A stretch of DNA of 64,000 bases from Pegoplata infirma. Its lineage: Eukaryota > Arthropoda > Insecta > Diptera > Anthomyiidae. Below the pieces are notes generated by a model. The model did not search any database, was not told where the DNA came from, and saw only the letters and a program-made list of their open reading frames with translations. Numbering within the stretch: position 1 is the stretch's first letter; each line of letters starts with the position of its first letter. The stretch is taken from positions 132,680,671-132,744,670 of the forward strand of contig OY992540.1 in NCBI GenBank assembly GCA_963921195.1, in the 5' to 3' direction. Below are positions 11,911 to 24,318 of this stretch, piece by piece. The position numbers and the translations under genes are program-made.

Positions 11911-12518
11911 CAACACAGCACTTTGTAAAAAAAATACTTATTAAATAAAAATACTGTGCTAGTCGCAAAAATTAACAAGCTGATTCGGGTACGCTGAATT
12001 CAATGGTGCTAGCCGTTTTTCGGAGATAGCGCTCGTATTAGCGATATTCGCGATTTAAAATTCTAAAGCCTTGGTACAACAAAAATGAAATTTGTATGCT
12101 TCTGGGATAGTTTTTAAATATAAATTTAGAAAATACATTTTTTTTTTTTTGGAAAACAAATTTCCTTGAAACAAAAAAAAAATTCCGCGAAAAACCAAAA
12201 AAAAAAAAAAAAAAATCGCGAAAAACAAAAAAAGAATCCGCGAAAAAAGATTTTTTCGAAAGATTTTGTGTCTGTAATGTATCGTATTCTACTCATTTTC
12301 ATAAATTAATTGCAAAATAAAAAAAAATTTGGAAAACAAATTTCGCGAAAAAAATTTCCGCGAATAATTTTTTTTTTTTTTTTGTAATTCAATAGAGTTT
12401 TTATGATAAAAATTCAGCAATTGCCTAAATAATATGAAAAAAATATTTTTTTTTACTTAAAAATTAAAATAAAAAATAATCGCGAATATCGCTAGTACAT
12501 ACGCTAACTAAAAAAAAA

Positions 12519-13580
12519 CAAGTAAAAAAGTTAAAAGTTAAAAAAGTAAAAAAAAATCCGCGATTTCTTTCTTTTTTTGTCAAAAAATATGTTCGTACTT
12601 GTTTAAATACACTCAAAAAATTATGTTAGTAAAATCAACTGAAAATGTCAGTTAAAATAACTACTTTGTAAGTTGTTTTGGGGTCAACTACTTTTTCAGT
12701 TAAATAAACTAACAATGTTAGTTATTTTAACTGACAAAAAACAACTGACTTATGTAGTAAAAACTACAAACATTTGTAGTCAAAACAACTAAAATGTAGT
12801 AAAAATATAATAATCAATATATAATTTTTTTTTTCAAAAAATTTTTCAAAAAAAAATTGAAGACCAATTTTTTTTTTTTCAAAAGTTGTGAAAAATAAAA
12901 AAACGAAAATTTATTTTTATTTTTTGGAAAAAAACTTTGAAAATTTTTCAGATATAAAAAAAATAAAATTAACTACTTAAAATAACTGTTACTACATCAC
13001 AGTACTTTTTTGTTAGTTGTTCAAAAAAACGACTTAAAATAACTAACAGAAATAGCTGCTTGATATTTTTCATACAAAAACAACTGACTTTGTAGTTGAA
13101 AACAACTAACTACTGTAAAATATACAATTAACTAACATGTAGTAACTTACATAATTTTCTGAGTGTACCATTTGGTGTTCAATTATGTTCACATATGTCA
13201 ACCAGAAGCCGAATTAATGCATTTTGTATTATTAGGTTATGTTGAATGTACTGAAATTTTTGAGGTGTGCTTACATTTTCGTTCATAACTTTTGAACCGC
13301 TGAACCGATATCGCTCAAATGCAATACCAAACTTCTCGGGAGAACTTCCAATAAATATGTTAAGTTTCAGTCATCTCTGTGCAATATTTTGTCCGTGACA
13401 GCATTTTCCACAGACAGACAGACAGACGGACAGACGGACATCGCTAGAATGTCTTGAAATCGATCGGGCATCATGAATATATATACTTTATGGGGTCCCA
13501 GATCGAAATTTCGATGAGTTACAAACGGAATGACAAACTTATACATATATACCCTCTATCACTAAGTGGAGGGTATAAAA
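12519..13580 (+). repeat. DR-A1 copy inserted in the Harbinger-like element
   Basis: Runs from AACAAGTAAAAAAGTTAAA to GGAGGGTATAAAA. Internal landmarks are ATGTTCACATATGTCAACC, AACTTTTGAACCGCTGAACC, GTTAAGTTTCAGTCATCTC, GACGGACATCGCTAGAATG and TACTTTATGGGGTC. It is itself split by a MITE at 12610-13165. It gives clean empty sites for insertions at 29867 and 39817. Confidence 0.8.
12610..13165. mobile_element. CACTC-type MITE, AGTTATTTTAACT core
   Basis: CACTCAAAAAATTATGT at the left and TTACATAATTTTCTGAGTG at the right, flanked by TA on both sides. Empty site at 41157-41175 reads GTTTAAATACCATTTG with one TA, against TTTAAATA..TACCATTTG here. The interior repeats TAGTT/AACTA words. Confidence 0.9.
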
Positions 13581-13942
13581 ACTGTTGTTACAATGGGATA
13601 TAGTGTACACGAACTAACTATACCAAATGGCTGTCGTAAATTCAAATTAAACTAATATTATTTGTATCGATCCAATTTGTTCACAAAAATAAAGATTTTT
13701 CGTGAACAAAAAATGTATTTCGCGAAAAATAATCACGGTATTTTGGTTTGTTGTGTTAGTTTAATGGACTTGAATGGTTTTAAATTTAAAAATTATTGCA
13801 AAAGTTTAAAAATATCGTTTTTATTGTACTTAAGCATCAAAATTTTAAATCGCGAATAGGAGCGCTAACTTCGAAAAACGGCTAGCACCATTGAATTCAG
13901 CGTACCCGAATTAACTTTACCAGTAGGGTGTCCAGCTTGTTA

Positions 13943-14190
13943 AAAAAAAGTGCCAAATTCGAGCACATTGTTAACGAATTACATCACTCAAAGAATTATG
14001 TAGGTAAATTCCAGTGAATATTCACTTAAAACAAATGAAATTTTATTTAAAAACCATTCCACTAAATAAAAAAAGTGACAAATTCGAGCACAGTGTTAAC
14101 GAATTACATCACTCAAAGAATTATGTAGGTAAATTCCAGTGAATATTCACTTAAAACAAATGAAATTTTATTTAAAAACCATTCCACTAT
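13943..14190 (+). repeat. 125-bp tandem duplication across an element junction
   Basis: GTG(C/A)CAAATTCGAGCAC..TG, then TTAACGAATTACATCACTC and the first ~80 bp of a MITE, appear twice 125 bp apart (13961 and 14086). The duplicated segment includes the end of the Harbinger-like element and the start of the adjacent MITE. The copies differ at a few bases, for example CACATTG and CACAGTG. Confidence 0.9.
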
Positions 14191-14505
14191 TTTTTCATTT
14201 AAAATAAAAACACATTACAGTCAATTTTAAATGTTAATTTAATGACTAACCAAAACATTAAAAAACTAGTGAATATTCAGTTATTTTGTATTGAAAAACA
14301 GTAAAACTTTAGAAGAAATTTTTTACTGCCGAAATTAAATGTAACAGAAAATTCGTTTTTAATACAGTAAATTATTTCTTTTAAACTACAGAAACAGTAA
14401 AAAAATTAAATCCTTTATAAAATAAGTGATTTTTCTTTTAAAATGACTTTACTGATTACTTTTTAAAATAACCTACAAACAGTTAATGACATAATTTTCT
14501 TAGTG
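13985..14505. mobile_element. CACTC-type MITE with duplicated left end
   Basis: Left end CACTCAAAGAATTATGTAGG occurs at 13985 and again at 14110. Right end is CAGTTAATGACATAATTTTC then TTAGTG at 14505. The sequence is close to the arms of 5768-6580 but lacks its tRNA-like centre. Confidence 0.7.
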
Positions 14506-14551
14506 ATCTACTATGTAGTCGTACTTAGACTTTTGACAGCCACACTATGAA

Positions 14552-15255
14552 GAGTTAAAGGATTAACTCCCACTATCATACACACACACACACACACACA
14601 TACAAATGAGAAACATCTGTATTATTGTTAGTTAAAATATGTTGGTATTGTTTAATTTTTTTTTGCAAATGCAGCGTTCTCTTTTTTTCGTTTTTTTTTT
14701 CTTCTCTCAATTCATTTTGTAGCTTTATTGTCAGTTTTATATTTTTCATGGTTGTAGATGTTAAAATTTAACTGTATGTGTGTGTAATTGTGTATGTGTT
14801 GCACTTCCTGTTTCATAGTGAACAACAATGTTGATGATGACGTTGATTTTTCGTTGATACTCTATATGAATGACTGAATTGTATTTACTCTGCCTGTATG
14901 GCGAACACAAATTGTTGTAGGAATATGTCTGCTTTATTTGGTTCAACTATGAAGAAATATTTCATTTTCAATTTAACAAAAAAATCTTTATTTTTTGGTC
15001 AAAACATGTTTTAAATGGAATTTCATCAGAGTTTCATTTTGTTTTTCATTTTTTTTATTATTTCATCACTTGTATAACGGAGAGATGCCAAAAATTATGT
15101 TGTTCAGTGTATGATGATAAGTGAGGAATTATTAAAGGGAACCAACTTAAATAAAAATTAATTTTCCAAAAAATTTTAATATATGGAAAATTGTATCCGA
15201 TTCGTAGAATTTGTCGACTAACATAAGTATTGCAAAAATGTCCAACATAAATAAC
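14552..15255. other. Apparently unique DNA with a CA microsatellite
   Basis: CACACACACACACACA near 14580 and GTGTGTG tracts near 14775. No bounded repeat or convincing frame. Confidence 0.4.
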
Positions 15256-15362
15256 TTTAAGAAACATAATTTTCATAAAAACTATTCTATGAGAATATCA
15301 AAGTTTTAATTAGTAAAGGAAATAATGACCTCGAGCTTGAATAAACCTTTTAAAAATATATA
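15256..15362 (+). repeat. DR-B fragment (GACCTCGAG family)
   Basis: AACTATTCTATGAGAATATC, AAGGAAATAATGACCTCGAG and AATAAACC match 47805-47885 and 53995-54085. Its right side is cut by the palindrome beginning at 15363. Confidence 0.75.
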
Positions 15363-17316
15363 TGGGGCATTTCATGTCAAATCGGACACTTTGAAATTTT
15401 TTTTTTCAGATTTTCCAAATTTGTTTACAGTTTTTAGTACATTTCGAAAACTCCTTCGTGGTAAATTTTCAGATTTTTTTGATGACCCGTTCAAAAGATA
15501 TCGAATTTTTAAAAATTGGTAGTTTGCTCCTTTACTCAAACTTCTTTTACGTTATGATAATAATAATTCTTCAATAATGGTCCAAATTTCAAATTTTTTT
15601 TTTTCAAAATTTTTGTTTTTTACGTACTTTTTTATAAAAAATCCCAAAAAATTTTTAAAAGCGCTCTAATATGCGATTTTTAAGTTTTAAAATTTAAATC
15701 TCATTTTTGAAAATGTTTGTACTCTTCGATTTTTTTGGAAATTTTTTTGAGTAAAACTTCTATCGATTCTACAAATTTTTTGCCCAGGACGATCGTGGGA
15801 TAACGATTATTACTAATTTTTTAAATTTTTTGAAAAAAATTTATTGTAATTTTCCAATCTTAAAATCATTTCTACTGCTCCAATGGTGCGTCTTAGAGGG
15901 TCATTTATAAGACCGATCCCCATTAATTTTTACGTCTTAACATTTCTTTGGAAAAAACTAATGCCCTATCTCCAATTTCTAAGGGGGCTCCCACACAAAA
16001 CGAAATTTTTTAAAATTTGCTCCAACCGCTCTAACTGCCCTAATAGTGCCCTTAGAGCAACAAAATGTATGACCGACCCACAATATTTTTTTAGTCCAAA
16101 CATTCTCTGAACACACCTACCCTCTATCTTTAATTGTTAAGGCGGTCCCCATACATTTTTTCTTTTTTTTGTAAATTTGTTTTATTTAATCAGCTTCTAC
16201 CGGTCCAATGGTGCGTCCGAGAGGAGTCATTAGTGAGACCGGCCCCCATTCATTTTTATCCTAAAACATTTTTTTAAAATATACCTACGCCCTATCTGCA
16301 CTCCCTAAGCAGGCTCCCATACAAATAACAGTTGGAGCAAATTTTATAAAAATGTAATTTTGAATGGAAGCCTACTTAGGGAGTGGAGATAGGGCGTAGG
16401 TATGTTTAAAAGAAGTGTTGTAGGGTAAAAATAAATGGGGGTCGGTCGCACCAATGACCCCTCTCGGACGCACGATTGGACCGGTACAAGCTGATAAAAT
16501 AAAACAAATTTACAAAAATAAAAAAATTGTATGGGGACCGCCTTAACAATTAGAGATAGAGGGTATGTTTGTTCAGAGAAAATGTTTGGACTGAAAAAAT
16601 ATTGTGGGTCAGTCATACATTTTATTGCTCTAAGGGCACTATTAGGGCAGTTAGAGCGGTTGGAGCAAATTTTAAAAAATGTCGTTTTGTGTGGGAGCCC
16701 CCTTAGAAATTGGAGATAGGGTATTAGTTTGTTCCAAAGAAATGTTAAGATGTAAAAATTAATGGGGGTCGGTCTTATAAATGACCCCTCTATGACGCAC
16801 CATTGGCGCAGTAGAAATGATTTTAAGATTGGAAAATTACAATGAAATTTTTTCAAAAAATTTTAACAAAATAGTAATAATCGTTATCCCACTATCCTCC
16901 TGGGCAAAAACATTGTAGAATCGAAAGATGTTTTACATCAAAAAAAATTTCAAAAAAATCGAAAAGTACAAACATTTTCAAAAATGAGATTTAAATTTTA
17001 AAACTTAAAAATCGCATACTAGAGCGCTTTTAAGAATTTTTTGGGATTTTTTTTAAAAGTACGTAAAAAAACAAAAATTTTTTAAAAAAAAAAATTAAAA
17101 TTTGGACCATTATTGAAGAAGTAATGAGTAAAAGAAGTTTGAGTAAAGGAACAAACTACCAATTTTTAAAAATTCGATATCTTTTGAACGGGTCATCAAA
17201 AAAATCTGAAAATTTACCTCGAAGGAGTTTTCGAAGGGTACTAAAAACTGTAAACAAATTGGGAAAATCTAAAAAAAAAAATTTTTCAAAGTGTCCGATT
17301 TGACATGGAATGCCCA
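15363..17316. mobile_element. 1.95-kb full-length palindromic element
   Basis: TGGGGCATTTCATGTCAAAT at the left end is mirrored by ATTTGACATGGAATGCCCA at the right. Complementarity continues through arms of about 970 bp to a short loop near 16340. Terminal bases resemble the TGAGGCATTCCA ends of 39817-40896, and the left flank is TA. The arms hold degenerate ~150-250-bp internal repeats (GACCG..CCCCATT, GCCCTATCT). The same frame reads in both arms (15883-16110 plus; 16344-16856 minus, 170 residues), but I see no known domain. Confidence 0.8.
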
Positions 17317-17395
17317 ATATATTTTTTTAAATTTTCAAAAATCAAAAACTTTGATCGATAGGCGGGTTAATTTAATTCCATTGTCATCAAATTTG

Positions 17396-17580
17396 TACTA
17401 CACAAAAAAAAAAAATAATCTTGTAAAAATACCAAAAAACTCTCGTAAAAAAATTTTTTGCTACCTCCTAAGTATTTCACGAGAGTTCCCAGTAAAAATT
17501 ATAAATAAAAAATCTTCTAAAATTACAAACAATTTACAAGCTTTTTACCAATAAAATTGTAAATTTACAACTTTTTTGAC
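17396..17580. mobile_element. MITE fragment with TTGTAAATTTACAA words
   Basis: Starts CACAAAAAAAA and carries AATTTACAA, CTTGTAAA and TACCTCCTA words also present at 53429-53785. Right boundary not clear. Confidence 0.4.
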
Positions 17581-18083
17581 GCGATAAAAATTAAAGGGCT
17601 TCTCGCAACCGAAATCAATTTTTTTAGTAAAATATTAAAAAATTTGTGTTATGGATATCTTTTTCCATCGGTTGGTCTTGCATGGTCCCATTACATAAAA
17701 TATGACTAACTGTCCCCATCAGATTATAATGTTGTTGTTTTCACTATTTTTCTTGTTTCATATGATTTTGGTATTTATTTATACATTTCATGTCCAATAT
17801 CTCTACAACAGTAGATGTGCTACAGAATCCCAGAATACACAGTTATGCCTGTGTACAAAATTTGTATGTATGGAATTTTGTTTCCATATTTCTGTATCCT
17901 TCACTCTATACATTTATGGTTATAACATGAGGTAATGAAGCAGAATTACTACAAGTAACAGATGTGGTAAAAAATATGATAACACTGTTGAAGGAGGTAG
18001 ACAATTTTGGAGATAGACGATTTTGCATTCAGAAAAAATAGTTGTATGAGATAGAGAATTAACAAAAATGTAAAAAAAGAAAA
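17581..18083. other. Apparently unique AT-rich DNA
   Basis: No recognised repeats. The 77-residue frame at 17702-17935 has hydrophobic stretches, but there is no homology I can name, nor flanking splice or codon evidence. Confidence 0.35.
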
Positions 18084-19304
<1,221 letters not shown>

Positions 19305-19414
19305 ATTAAAATAAAAATATTTTTTTACTCTAAAATCAAAGAGGAATATTTAACTGAATTAATTGCCAATAATAGCTAACTTTCGTGAAAATGTGAGTCA
19401 GAGGGTTTTAAATA

Positions 19415-19960
19415 CAGGGTGATTCAGTCACGACCCGCCGAATTTTACCAGCGTATTCCTTGGCTCATTTCATGAAACTATGTCCATTACGACCATCCCC
19501 TAAAAAGCAAGTGTGCGAAATGGCAGCGGTTTAATTTTTCTGATTGGTGGTTGGAGGGTAGTAGGGTAAAATTGATAACTTCTGAACCTGGGGTCCGATT
19601 ATTTTGTTTTTGGGCTTGTTGGAAAGTTCATTAGGAGGCCTTTCAGAATCAATAACATAAAAAATTAAAATAAAGTGAAATCGTCGAGATGCAGAGCTTT
19701 TAAGAATAAAATTTGAAAAAGAAGACATAAGAATTTGCACATAAGGTAAATTTTCTCAGCCAGATGGCAGGTAACTTATGTTTTTTATTCTCTTAAAAGA
19801 TAGCCCTACGTCTTACCTCCAACCACCAATCCGAAAATTTTCAAACCGCTGCCTTTCGCACACTTGCATTTTAGGGGGATATTCGTAATGGATATATTTT
19901 CATGAAATGAGCCAAGGAATACGCTGGTAAAATTTGGCGGGTCGTGACTGAATCACCCTG
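19415..19960. mobile_element. Palindromic TA-flanked MITE (CAGGGTGATTC ends)
   Basis: CAGGGTGATTCAGTCACGAC at the left is mirrored by GTCGTGACTGAATCACCCTG at the right, with TA directly outside both. Arms of about 190 bp remain similar (TTTTACCAGCGTATTCCTTG and CAAGGAATACGCTGG). TIR and TA fit a Tc1/mariner-type MITE. Confidence 0.9.
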
Positions 19961-20217
19961 TATAAGCCCGAAATATGTGAATTATGCTTAATTGTTTAAA
20001 CATATTCTTTTTTTTAATTTGTATCAAATAAATCACAAAAGATTTAACATTTAAAAAATCCACCTACAGTGCTATTTTTTTGACCACCACTGTTAATACA
20101 TTTTCATATTCAGAGTTATCACAGCAACATTGTATGAAACACCAGAGTGATAAAAAGTAGAAAAACGAGGTGATGGCAATACCGAACAAAAAAAAAATCA
20201 TGAATGCAATACTACTA

Positions 20218-21083
20218 CACTAAAAAAAAAAACTCTAATGTTAGCAAAAAAAGCTTGTAAACCTAGAGGAACATTTTCTGATTTTGAACCCACAATTTTT
20301 TTGGTAAAGTTAGCAAAAATGTTTAGCCAAAAATTAGTTAACTTAATTTTTTTTTTATTTCAACTTAGTTCAACACAGTTGAGATTCCCATTGGGTTCGG
20401 ACCTGATAGGTCCAGACCCCGATGGGCCTAGACCTAGTTGGGTTCCTTAAAAATCGTCAAAGTTTTTGATCCGAAATTTGTGTCCGTTTCGCTCTACCTT
20501 GCTTAGTTTTTGAGATACGTGATTTTAGGGGACCACTGGGGTTTTGAGAATTAAAAAACTCGATAACTTAAAAAATATTACTCGGAGAGCTTTTGGTTGT
20601 TTTGCGGTCTTGTTCTACGTATTGAGAGCTATAAAAACGCTTTTGGACTTTTTGTTGTGTCGGCAATACTTACCGAGATATGAGTATTTTAAAATTTTCG
20701 GGAATGCTAGCTTTTTTGGATCCAAAGTTAGGACCCATTAAGATCCACATATGTGAAGAGGACCGGCGATACTATGGAGAACCCGAGAACCAAAAATGGC
20801 CTCCATTTTGTTCCATCTGGCTTAGTTTCCGAGATAGCGCCATATTAAATTTTCTTAAAAAAAAAAAAAATATTTTTGCTAATATTAGCAAAAAAGCTTG
20901 TAATAATTTGGTCAACTCAATTTTAAAATTAGCAAAAAAAAAAAGGTTAAAATTGCTAATGCGCTAAATGAAGGTTACAAGATATTTTTTCTAACATGCT
21001 AATCTCAACTTAAAATTTGCTAAAGGTTAGTTTACTAGCATTAGAAAAAAAATAGTAAATCCACTAATGTTTTATTTTGAGTG
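20218..21083. mobile_element. CACTC-type MITE with ~450-bp conserved insert, copy 1
   Basis: CACTAAAAAAAAAAACT at the left and TTATTTTGAGTG at the right, TA on both sides. Both arms carry TTAGCAAAAAAGCTTGTAA words. The centre, about 20385-20850, is nearly the same as 52640-53105, including CGGGTTCGGACC-like GC-rich text. Frames of 65 and 95 residues are shared with the other copy only because the DNA is shared. Confidence 0.85.
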
Positions 21084-21114
21084 TACTAACACACAAAATG
21101 TCAAACATATTTTG

Positions 21115-21250
21115 TTATTGTATTGTAGAATGGATGCATCAATAGGGTGGCATTTTTTCCTTCAACTTTTGGTTTACCGAAGAATCGGATTAAATTAACC
21201 GGTGGCGCCTGTCGATCAAAGTTTTCGATTTTTAAAATTTAAAAATGAAA
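21115..21250. repeat. DR-C fragment
   Basis: AATTAACCGGTGGCGCCTGTCG and ATCAAAGTTTTCGATTTTT (each a short piece) match paragraphs near 22300, 43575 and 43855. Confidence 0.5.
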
Positions 21251-21251
21251 A

Positions 21252-22110
21252 TAAAACAAGTAAGAAAATTATATAAACAAGTAAGAAAATTATATAAAAT
21301 TATTTACCGACCATATAATCCCCTACACCAAAGTTTCCCGGAAAATGGGTCCAAAGTTCAAACATGGACTGATTAGATCTATATTTTGTCAAATCTTTAA
21401 TAAGTGTAAAAAGCACTCAAAAATCAAATTTGAGAGGAATGCTTCTTTTTGTTGACAAGAAACCGCTTCCACTGAATATCGGGTGAAATTTTCACATGGG
21501 ACCTAAGTCCAAAAATGGTCCGATGATAATCAGATTTGCTAACGTTATCAAAGTACGCGTTTAACATACACAAACTGAATATTAATTAATTATTTTCTAT
21601 TTTCATGAAATTTGAGAGATTTATGTGAAAATGGGGAAGGTGGTTTGTATGGGGGCTACCAGAAGAACTGGTCCGATTTTAAAATTCGAAATGGTAATTT
21701 GTGTGGACGAAACATGATTACCTGCCAAATTTCGAAAGGATACCTATTAAAATGCGGCTATTAGAGCCATTTGAGTCAAAACTAAAGAGGACCTTTGCAT
21801 GGGGGCTAGGTCTAAATATAAACCGATTTTTCAATTTCAATAGGCTTCGTCCTTGGGCCAAAAGAGGCTTAAGTTTCAAATTTTAAGTCAATTGATTAAA
21901 AATTGCGACCTGTATCGTGTTTACACCGTTTACATGGACAGAAGGACGGACGGACAGACGGACGGACGGACATCGCTAAATCGACTCAAAAAGTGATTCT
22001 AAGTCGATCGGTATACTTAAAAGTGGGTCTAGGACCAATATTTCGTGAGTTACAAACATCAGCACAAACTCATTATACCCTGTACCACAGTGTGGTGTAG
22101 GGTATAAAAA
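21252..22110 (+). repeat. DR-A3 copy with intact GACGGAC block
   Basis: Begins AACAAGTAAGAAAATTATAT (the first ~20 bp duplicated), then CCATATAATCCCCTACACCA. It contains GACGGACGGACGGACATCGC and TAAGTCGATCGG and ends TGTACCACAGTGTGGTG then TAGGGTATAAAA. Sister of 4764-5354. Confidence 0.8.
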
Positions 22111-22560
22111 AATATATATCTTGCAAGACTTTTAAAATCGGTCGTGCGGTTTTCATGAAATCGCTATTGTAAATTTTCAAAAAATGGGGGTTTATAATTC
22201 AATTAAAAAATTAAAAAAAAAATCTTCAAAAAAATTTTTTTTCTAGACCCTTTCATAGACAAAACTTTCATTAAAATTAATTTGGGCCAAATCTTATAAT
22301 TTTAACCGGTGGCTCCCCTAGATCAAAGTTTTGGGTTTTTAGAAAATTTTTACCAAAAACTCAAAATTTTTACCAAAGGCTGCCATGGGTTAAAATGGTC
22401 TGATTTGACTCAAATTAAATTTTATATGAAAGTTGTGAGACAAACTAAATAATTCAGGGAATCTTAAAAATAGTCAATGGAAAAAAAATATTTACAAAAA
22501 CATTTTTTTTTTTGAAAAAAACAAAAAATCCGCGGAAAAAAAATTTTGGTGAAAAAAATT
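22111..22560. repeat. DR-C paragraphs
   Basis: Decayed repeated phrases such as AACCGGTGGCTCCC, TTGGGCCAAATC and GATCAAAGTTTTGGGTTTTT are shared with 43560-44180 and 35880-36330. Confidence 0.5.
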
Positions 22561-22569
22561 CGGAGAATA

Positions 22570-22860
22570 TTTTTATTTTTTAAATATTTTTGTACTTGTT
22601 TAAATACCACTCCGTTTCCAAATATTACCACATATGCCAACCAGTAGCCAAATTAAAGCACTTTGTATTTTTAGGTTATATTGAATGTACCAAAATTTTG
22701 AGGTGTCCTGAGGTGTTATAACTTTTGAACCGCTTGACCGATTTCGCTCAAATGCAACTCCCAACTGCTCAGAGCATCAGCAAGTAAATTTGTTAAGTTG
22801 TAGTGATATCTGCGTTATATTTTAGCCGTAACCGCCATTTCAACAGACAGACTAAAGGGC
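22570..22860 (+). repeat. DR-A1 middle fragment
   Basis: TACTTGTTTAAATACCA, CACATATGCCAACCAGTAGC, TTTTTAGGTTATATTGAATG, AACTTTTGAACCGC and GTTAAGTTGTAGTGATATC align with 13166-13420. Truncated at ACAGACAGACTA, where the microsatellite would follow. Confidence 0.75.
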
Positions 22861-23035
22861 CAAGGGAAAGCAATGTTGAGACTTTTTAAACAAAATTCTT
22901 AAACGTAAGAAACATCCGACATTTTTAAAAATTTCGGATAGAAATATCTTGAAAACCGTTCGACCGATTTTAATTTTTTTTTGATATTCGTGTTCAGCGC
23001 ATCAAAATTAATAAATAATATAATAAGACACAGTT

Positions 23036-23640
23036 GTATACCCTCCAACCACAGCATGGTGGTATACTCACTTTGTCATTCCGTGTGTAACTCATCGAAA
23101 TATTGGTCGCGGAGGACCACATCGAAATATAGTTCGGGGACCACAATGTCCGTCCGTCTGTATATAACACGATTCAGTTCAAAATAAAAAAGCTAGACTC
23201 CTAATATTTGTCACGAATATGTCTTATGGTCGTCAGCCGGTTAAGTTCGTAAAAGGGTGAAATCGACCCAGAGGAAAAAAAAAGTTTCCTTTTAAAGAAC
23301 TAAACCAACCTCTGAAAAAACGCCATTTTTATATGTTTTTTCGTATTTTTGATATAAAAATGAAACATTTTTATATCAGAAGATGACCCTGAGGATTAGA
23401 TTATTGTATTTTTTTGCCTCACCCCTTTTGTGGGCGTGGAAAACTAATTTTAATAATTATAAAATTGTTGTATTTCTTAATTGCACAAAGCATAACAAAT
23501 GAATTTGTAATTCTTTATGCGTGGGGGAAGGTAACCCCTAAGTCCAACACCCTACCTTCCTCTCACCAAAAAAAAACCGCGCTGCAAATTTTTTTTCGCA
23601 TTTTGGAGGGCACAGCTGAATTTAACACTCTGACTTGTTT
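23036..23640 (-). repeat. DR-A2 copy
   Basis: ATACCCTCCAACCACAGCAT, CACTTTGTCATTCCG, GTCCGTCCGTCTG, AAAATAAAAAAGCTAG, GTGGGCGTGG and TTTTGGAGGGCACAGCTG, in the same order as 3468-4108. The TATAAAAGATTC stretch of the terminus is deleted. Confidence 0.8.
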
Positions 23641-23850
23641 TCTTATTTTTTTAAGTCCAAAACTTTGATCGCCGTGCGTCTCTGGTTTATTTGATGCGAT
23701 TGGCCTAAAATTTGTACCACATAAGTTTTAGGCCTAGCAAATTAATAATTTTCCCGAACGTTCACAATCGGCAGATATTTTTTTTGTCATACCAAAAAAA
23801 AAAATGCCAGTCTAATACAGCAGTCGTCAGTCAGTACCTTTGCAGTACAA
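23641..23850. repeat. DR-C paragraph
   Basis: GGCCTAAAATTTGTACCACA, TTTTAGGCCTAG and CCAGTCTAATACAG parallel 36185-36310 (GCCTAAAATTTGTACCAT, TTTTAGGTCTAG, GCGAGTCTAATCC). Confidence 0.6.
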
Positions 23851-24318
23851 TTTTGATAGAAATGTTATTGAAAATATTTCCATGAAGATAAAATATTTTG
23901 GTAACTGTGTGTATGTGTTGGTTTCTGAGTTTTTTTTTTTCAACTGTAGATTCCATAATTTTGTTTCAGTTACAATTTTAGTTTATGAAAATGGGTTTTC
24001 CAAAAATAGTTCACTTCTGTTATGAAAATATTTCATATGATGATATTGGTTTTATGTTTATGGTCAGTTTAAATTATGACATGTTAAACGGCATAAATAG
24101 TATGGTTTATCTATTTGTATACTACTACAAACTCCTGGCAGAATGAGAGGGTTATTACTGTTAAATAACTTAATTTATGAATATCAATTTGATATGATAA
24201 AATTTGAATTTATTAATAACAAATATTACCAATGAAATAGTTTTGAGTTTGTGAAATGTATTTTTGAAGAGAAAAATTATCTTCGAAATTCTAGAATCAT
24301 TAAGTTTAAAGTGGATGC
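23851..24318. other. Apparently unique AT-rich DNA
   Basis: No repeat boundary, RNA motif or coding signal recognised. Confidence 0.35.

Larger units (their letters stand above)
11952..13970. mobile_element. Harbinger-like element, copy 2 (interrupted)
   Basis: Left CTGTGCTAGTCGCAAAAATT and right GAATTCAGCGTACCC..CCAAATTCGAGCACATTG match copy 1 at 7219-8281. The right flank is TTA; the left terminal bases are mutated. A DR-A1 copy is inserted inside. Comparison with copy 1 shows the uninterrupted sequence around the A-run at 7735-7765. Confidence 0.7.
11354..14548. mobile_element. Inverted-repeat element, outer shell of a four-level nest
   Basis: Left end CAGTGACCGACAAAAATCTA after TA (11352-11353). 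The right end near 14510-14548 reads, on the minus strand, GTGTGGCTGTCAAAAGTCTA, and both sides share GTACGACTACATA. TIR start and TA flank fit a Tc1/mariner-like element. The right terminus is mutated, so the exact last base is uncertain. Most of its length is later insertions. Confidence 0.6.

Noticed and set aside
16344..16856. 170-residue minus-strand frame as a gene
   Set aside because: It lies in one arm of a palindrome, has internal sequence repeats, matches no family I know and is mirrored by a shorter frame in the other arm.
20544..20967. Frames shared between 20544 and 52804 as a conserved protein
   Set aside because: The similarity is explained by two copies of the same MITE cargo; the frames overlap each other and have no recognisable domain.
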